Assembly (NCBI RefSeq): GCF_900696085.1
Contig: NZ_CAADFC020000020.1
Location: forward strand, 62,001-126,000
Source of the DNA: Bradyrhizobium ivorense
Lineage (GTDB): Bacteria > Pseudomonadota > Alphaproteobacteria > Rhizobiales > Xanthobacteraceae
Length of the DNA: 64,000 nt
Direction: 5' to 3'
The position numbers were made by a program, and so were the translations under genes. The number at the start of each line of letters is the position of its first letter. Position 1 is the stretch's first letter. Positions 60,513 through 64,000 of the stretch are shown one piece after another. The notes under the pieces were generated by a model, which ran no database searches, was not told the DNA's origin, and worked only from the letters and a program-made list of their open reading frames with translations.

Positions 60513-62621
60513 TCACCCAGCCCCGATCAGCGGCACGGCTTCGTCGCGTTCGTAGAGGTAGAGCAGGCAGCGCAGTGCGTCGCCGCGCTCGCCTTTCAGT
60601 TTTGGATTGTCCTTCATGATGCGCAGCGCCTCGTCGCGGGCTTGCGTGATCAGCTGGGCGTGGATGTCGGAGCGGGCGATGCGGTAGCCGGGCAGGCCGC
60701 TCTGGCGGATGCCGAGCACGTCGCCTTCGCCGCGCAGTTTGAGGTCCTCCTCGGCGATGCGGAAACCGTCCGTGGTCTCGCGGATCACCTTCAGCCGCGC
60801 CTTCGACATCTCGCCGAGCGGCTCCTTGTAGAGCAGGAGGCAGGTCGAGGCCTCCGAGCCGCGGCCGATGCGGCCGCGCAGCTGGTGCAGCTGGGCGAGG
60901 CCAAAGCGCTCGGCGTTCTCGATCACCATGATGGTCGCGGCAGGGACGTCGACGCCGACCTCGACGACGGTGGTGGCGACCAACAGCCCGATCTCATGCG
61001 CGGCGAACTGCGCCATCACGCGATCCTTTTCCGCGCCCTTCATCTGGCCATGCACCAGGCCGACGCGATCGCCGAACCGTTTTTGCAGCGACTCGAAGCG
61101 CTCGGTGGCGTTGGTGAGATGCTCGGTGCCTTCAGCTTCGGACTCATCGACCAGCGGGCAGATCCAGTACACCAGCTTGCCGGCGCCGAGCGCGCGGCCG
61201 ACGCCGTCCATCACGTCCTCGATCCGGCTCATCGGCACCGCGCGGGTATCGATCGGCTGCCGGCCGGCGGGTTTTTCGCGCAGCTCGGAGACGTCCATGT
61301 CGCCGAAATAAGTCAGCACCAGCGTGCGCGGGATCGGGGTGGCGCTCAGCACCAGCACGTCGACGGCCGCGCCCTTGGAGGTTAGCGCGAGGCGTTCGCG
61401 CACGCCAAAACGGTGCTGCTCGTCGACCACGGCGAGCGCGAGGTCCTTGTAGATCACGTCGTCCTGGATCAGCGCGTGCGTGCCAACCAACAGATCGATC
61501 TCGCCGGCCTCGAGCCGCGCCAACAGCTCGCGGCGCTCCTTGCCCTTCTCGCGGCCGGTGAGGATGGCGACGCGCATCCCCGCGCGCTCGGCGAGCGGCG
61601 CGATGGTCTTGATGTGCTGGCGCGCCAAAATCTCGGTCGGCGCCATCAGCGCCGCCTGCTTGCCGGCTTCCGCGACGGCGGCGGCCGCAAGCAGCGCCAC
61701 CACGGTCTTGCCGGAGCCGACGTCGCCCTGCACCAGCCGCAGCATGCGCACCGGCTGGCGCAAATCCTCGGTGATGGCGGCGACCGCCTCACGCTGCGAT
61801 TTGGTCAGCGCATAGGGCAGGGCGTCGATGATCTTGCTGCGCAGATGGCCGTCGCCGGCATTGCGAACCCCGGCGGGGCGGCGCAGCGTGGCGCGGATCA
61901 GCGCCAGCGCGAGCTGGCCGGCCAGCAACTCGTCGAACGCCAGCCGTGACCAGAACGGGCCATCGGGCAAAATGTCGGTCAGCTCGACCGGGACATGGAC
62001 ACGGGTCAGCGCTTCCCGGATCGGCGGAAACTTGCAGCGGCGCAGCACCTCGGGGCTGATCCACTCCGGCAAGTCAGGCAGTTTGGTCAGCGCCTGCGCG
62101 ATGGCGCGGCGGAGCGAGCCAATCGCAAGGCCCTCGGTCAGCGGATAAACCGGATCGATGCCGGAGAGTTTTGCAAAACCGGCCTCGTCGACAACGCGGT
62201 CGGGATGCACGATCTGCGGAATGCCGTCATACAGCGCCAGCGTGCCGGAGACGTAGCGTTTCTCGCCGACCGGCAGCAGCTTCTCGACAAAGCCGGGCGG
62301 GCTGCGGAAATAGGTCAGCACCACATCGCCGGTGTCGTCGCTGGCATAGACCAGGTACGGCGCGCGCGAATTGCGCGGCGGCGGCGGGCGATGGCGGTCG
62401 ACGGTGACCTCCAAGGTCACCATGGTTCCCACCGCGGCGTCGCGGATTTTTGGCCGCGCCCGGCGGTCGATCACGCTGGCGGGCAGATGCAGCAGCAGGT
62501 CGACCAGCCGCGGCGTCTCGCTGCGGTCGAGCAGATAGCGCAGCAGCTTGTCCTGCTTCGGGCCGACGCCTGACAGCGTCGTGACCGGGGCAAACAGCGG
62601 ATTGAGCAGGCTGGGGCGCAT
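60513..62621 (-). CDS. recG: ATP-dependent DNA helicase RecG
   Basis: The 702-residue superfamily 2 helicase remodels stalled forks and branches. The N-terminal wedge/OB region contains VTLEVTVDRHRPPP. The helicase motors carry Walker A GDVGSGKT, the DEQHRFG motif II, ATPIPRT and the C-terminal QLRGRIGR. Length fits RecG. It is convergent with the DUF502 gene and monocistronic on this strand. Confidence 0.97.
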   Translation of the reverse strand: MRPSLLNPLFAPVTTLSGVGPKQDKLLRYLLDRSETPRLVDLLLHLPASVIDRRARPKIRDAAVGTMVTLEVTVDRHRPPPPRNSRAPYLVYASDDTGDVVLTYFRSPPGFVEKLLPVGEKRYVSGTLALYDGIPQIVHPDRVVDEAGFAKLSGIDPVYPLTEGLAIGSLRRAIAQALTKLPDLPEWISPEVLRRCKFPPIREALTRVHVPVELTDILPDGPFWSRLAFDELLAGQLALALIRATLRRPAGVRNAGDGHLRSKIIDALPYALTKSQREAVAAITEDLRQPVRMLRLVQGDVGSGKTVVALLAAAAVAEAGKQAALMAPTEILARQHIKTIAPLAERAGMRVAILTGREKGKERRELLARLEAGEIDLLVGTHALIQDDVIYKDLALAVVDEQHRFGVRERLALTSKGAAVDVLVLSATPIPRTLVLTYFGDMDVSELREKPAGRQPIDTRAVPMSRIEDVMDGVGRALGAGKLVYWICPLVDESEAEGTEHLTNATERFESLQKRFGDRVGLVHGQMKGAEKDRVMAQFAAHEIGLLVATTVVEVGVDVPAATIMVIENAERFGLAQLHQLRGRIGRGSEASTCLLLYKEPLGEMSKARLKVIRETTDGFRIAEEDLKLRGEGDVLGIRQSGLPGYRIARSDIHAQLITQARDEALRIMKDNPKLKGERGDALRCLLYLYERDEAVPLIGAG

Positions 62622-62647
62622 TCGGAAAACCTAGGACTAATCTTCAC

Positions 62648-62755
62648 CGTCATGCCCGGCCTTGTGCCGGGCATCCACGTCTTTTTTTGGAGCCGCTTGT
62701 TCGCCGGGTCCCGCCTTCGCCAAGGCTTCGGCGGGCGGGCAAGCCCGGCAATGAC
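62648..62755. repeat. Palindromic intergenic repeat, CGTCATGCCCGGC type
   Basis: CGTCATGCCCGGCCTTGTGC (first arm with its own small hairpin) pairs with GCCCGGCAATGAC at 62743-62755. A variable centre contains a second hairpin, CCGCCTTCGCC/GGCGGGC. It lies between recG and sdhE. Confidence 0.7.
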
Positions 62756-62861
62756 AACATGGCTCGCAGGCCGCAGATGAGGGCTGACATCGGCCATCGC
62801 GGTGGCTATATCAACCCCGCCCGGCACGTCCGGGCTTTTGGCGTTGGATGGATTTTGCGAC

Positions 62862-63152
62862 ATGACGGGATCGACACGGTCGAGCAGTGGGCTCGATGAC
62901 CGCCGCAAGCGGCTTTTGTTTCGCTGCTGGCACCGCGGCACGCGGGAGATGGACCTGATCCTCGGCCGTTTTGCGGACGCCACCATCGCCGATCTCACCG
63001 ACCAGGAACTGGCCGAGCTCGAGCACCTGATCGAGGTGCCCGATCCGGACCTCTATGCCGCACTGACCGGCGACAAGCAGCTGGCGGCCGAACACGCGAC
63101 CGCGCTGTTTGCCCGCATCAAGGCGTTTCGGGTGGCGGATCACGGCGCATGA
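62862..63152 (+). CDS. sdhE: Succinate dehydrogenase assembly factor SdhE (FAD assembly)
   Basis: The 96-residue SdhE/SDHAF2-type protein assists covalent FAD attachment to SdhA. The RGxxE motif occurs in WHRGTREMDLILGRF, followed by LTDQELAELEHLIEVPDPDLY. ATG 62862 gives a 20-residue lead, normal for the family. The stop overlaps the mfd start (ATGA), so the two are translationally coupled. Confidence 0.94.
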   Translation: MTGSTRSSSGLDDRRKRLLFRCWHRGTREMDLILGRFADATIADLTDQELAELEHLIEVPDPDLYAALTGDKQLAAEHATALFARIKAFRVADHGA

Positions 63153-64000
63153 AACAGCCTTTGAAATCGCCGGCCGCGATGCTGGCGCCCGGCCGCGTGC
63201 TGACCATCGCCAATGTCGCCGAGGGCGCCGAGGGGCTCGTCATCTCCGATCTCGCGCGCGCGATCGCGGCCAAGCCGAAGCGCACCGCCGTGAGTCTGGC
63301 CGTGGTCTGCCGCGACGGCGCGCGGATGCAGCAGCTCTCGCGCGCGCTGGAATTCTTCGCCCCCGACATCGCGGTGATGCAGATCCCGGCCTGGGACTGC
63401 CAGCCCTATGACCGCGTCTCGCCGCATTCCGGTATCCTGGCGCAGCGCCTCACCACGCTGGCGAAATTGTCGCGGCTGGTCGGCTCCGACAAGCCGCTGA
63501 TCGTGCTGACCACGGTGAACGCCGCCGTGCAGCGAGTGCCGGCGCGCGAGCTGGTTGCCGCGCAGGCGCTGTCGGTCGCGCCGGGCAACGTGGTGCCGAT
63601 GGACTCCGTCGTGGCCTGGCTCGAGCACAACGGCTACAGCCGCTCGTCCACGGTACGCGAGCCCGGCGAATACGCCGTGCGCGGCGGCATCCTCGACCTG
63701 TTTCCGGCCGGCCTCGACCAGCCGGTGCGGTTCGACTTCTTCGGCGACAGCCTTGAATCGATCCGCAGCTTCGATGCCGAGACCCAGCGCACGCTGCTCG
63801 ACATGCGCGGGCTCGACCTCGTGCCGGTCTCGGAATTCCAGCTCACCACCGAAACCATCCGCCGCTTCCGCATGGGCTATGTCGCAGCGTTCGGTGCGCC
63901 GGAGCGCGCCGACCAGCTCTATGAAGCCGTCTCCGAGGGCCGCCGCCATCCCGGCATGGAGCATTGGCTGCCGCTGTTCCAGGAGCGGATGGACACGCTG
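63149..64000 (+). CDS. mfd: Transcription-repair coupling factor Mfd, N-terminal part (runs off window)
   Basis: The frame starting at ATG 63149 stays open for 284 codons to the window edge and is incomplete at its 3' end. It opens MKQPLKSPAAMLAPGRVLT and has the Mfd UvrB-homology part: RGGILDLFPAG, VRFDFFGDSLESIRSFDAETQR, then SEFQLTTETIRRFR. The translocase and D7 domains lie beyond the window. It overlaps the sdhE stop by four bases. Confidence 0.93.
   Translation, partial: MKQPLKSPAAMLAPGRVLTIANVAEGAEGLVISDLARAIAAKPKRTAVSLAVVCRDGARMQQLSRALEFFAPDIAVMQIPAWDCQPYDRVSPHSGILAQRLTTLAKLSRLVGSDKPLIVLTTVNAAVQRVPARELVAAQALSVAPGNVVPMDSVVAWLEHNGYSRSSTVREPGEYAVRGGILDLFPAGLDQPVRFDFFGDSLESIRSFDAETQRTLLDMRGLDLVPVSEFQLTTETIRRFRMGYVAAFGAPERADQLYEAVSEGRRHPGMEHWLPLFQERMDTL

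Overview
The window is high-GC chromosomal DNA from an alphaproteobacterium, most likely a Bradyrhizobium or close relative. The clues are a two-gene beta-glucan locus of the ndvB/ndvC type, an Omp25/Omp31-like porin, small DUF families common in this group (DUF3551, DUF6894, DUF3606, DUF1236), a GAAC-N7-GAAC LexA site in front of ssb, and several families of palindromic intergenic repeats. The assignment rests on recognition only; no database search was run. Only one tRNA (Lys) is seen. I found no rRNA, CRISPR array, intact insertion sequence or phage.

Layout. 0-12.9 kb is mostly housekeeping: an outer-membrane porin, ssb, gyrA, an APH-fold kinase and the potassium transporter kup (the last two between palindromic repeats), coaD, a periplasmic/cytoplasmic cyclophilin pair and queA. 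13-23.5 kb is a sugar-uptake block: an SDR dehydrogenase and a ROK regulator diverge from two complete CUT2-type ABC importers with an OprB porin between them. 23.5-29.2 kb holds asd with what looks like a Thr/Lys transcription attenuator, a PepSY protein, a TetR regulator with a patatin-like lipoprotein flanked by two related palindromes, and tgt, the queuosine partner of queA now 15 kb away. 29-36 kb contains cysK, an orphan BrnA-like antitoxin, a DMT transporter, RidA, two secreted beta-rich proteins, a formyltransferase and a CorC/HlyC-type protein. 36-43.8 kb is gene-poor accessory DNA with small secreted or membrane proteins, hbd, orphan terminators and a truncated anti-phage dCTP deaminase next to tRNA-Lys.

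44-49.8 kb is the cyclic beta-(1,3),(1,6)-glucan locus: a GH17-GT2 synthase, a secreted protein in the ndvD position, and a GH17 membrane protein. 50-59.3 kb carries a SPOR-like membrane protein, glmU and glmS. The two amino-sugar genes are separated by about 4.5 kb of small stress-type genes (DUF892, DUF6894, DUF3606, PRC-barrel, DUF1236) and a decayed GGDEF/PilZ locus. 59.5-64 kb holds a DUF502 membrane protein, recG, sdhE and the 5' part of mfd, which runs off the right edge.

The most striking unexplained signal is upstream of asd on the minus strand. A sigma70-type promoter is placed so that transcription could begin at the ATG of a 23-codon ORF in which eight of nine consecutive codons are Thr or Lys. 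An intrinsic terminator and then asd follow, and the leader contains a sequence that could compete for one terminator arm. Other points of note are a Tgt that has lost all four zinc ligands, a GyrA with Gln at the main quinolone-resistance position, and the deaminase remnant at the tRNA.
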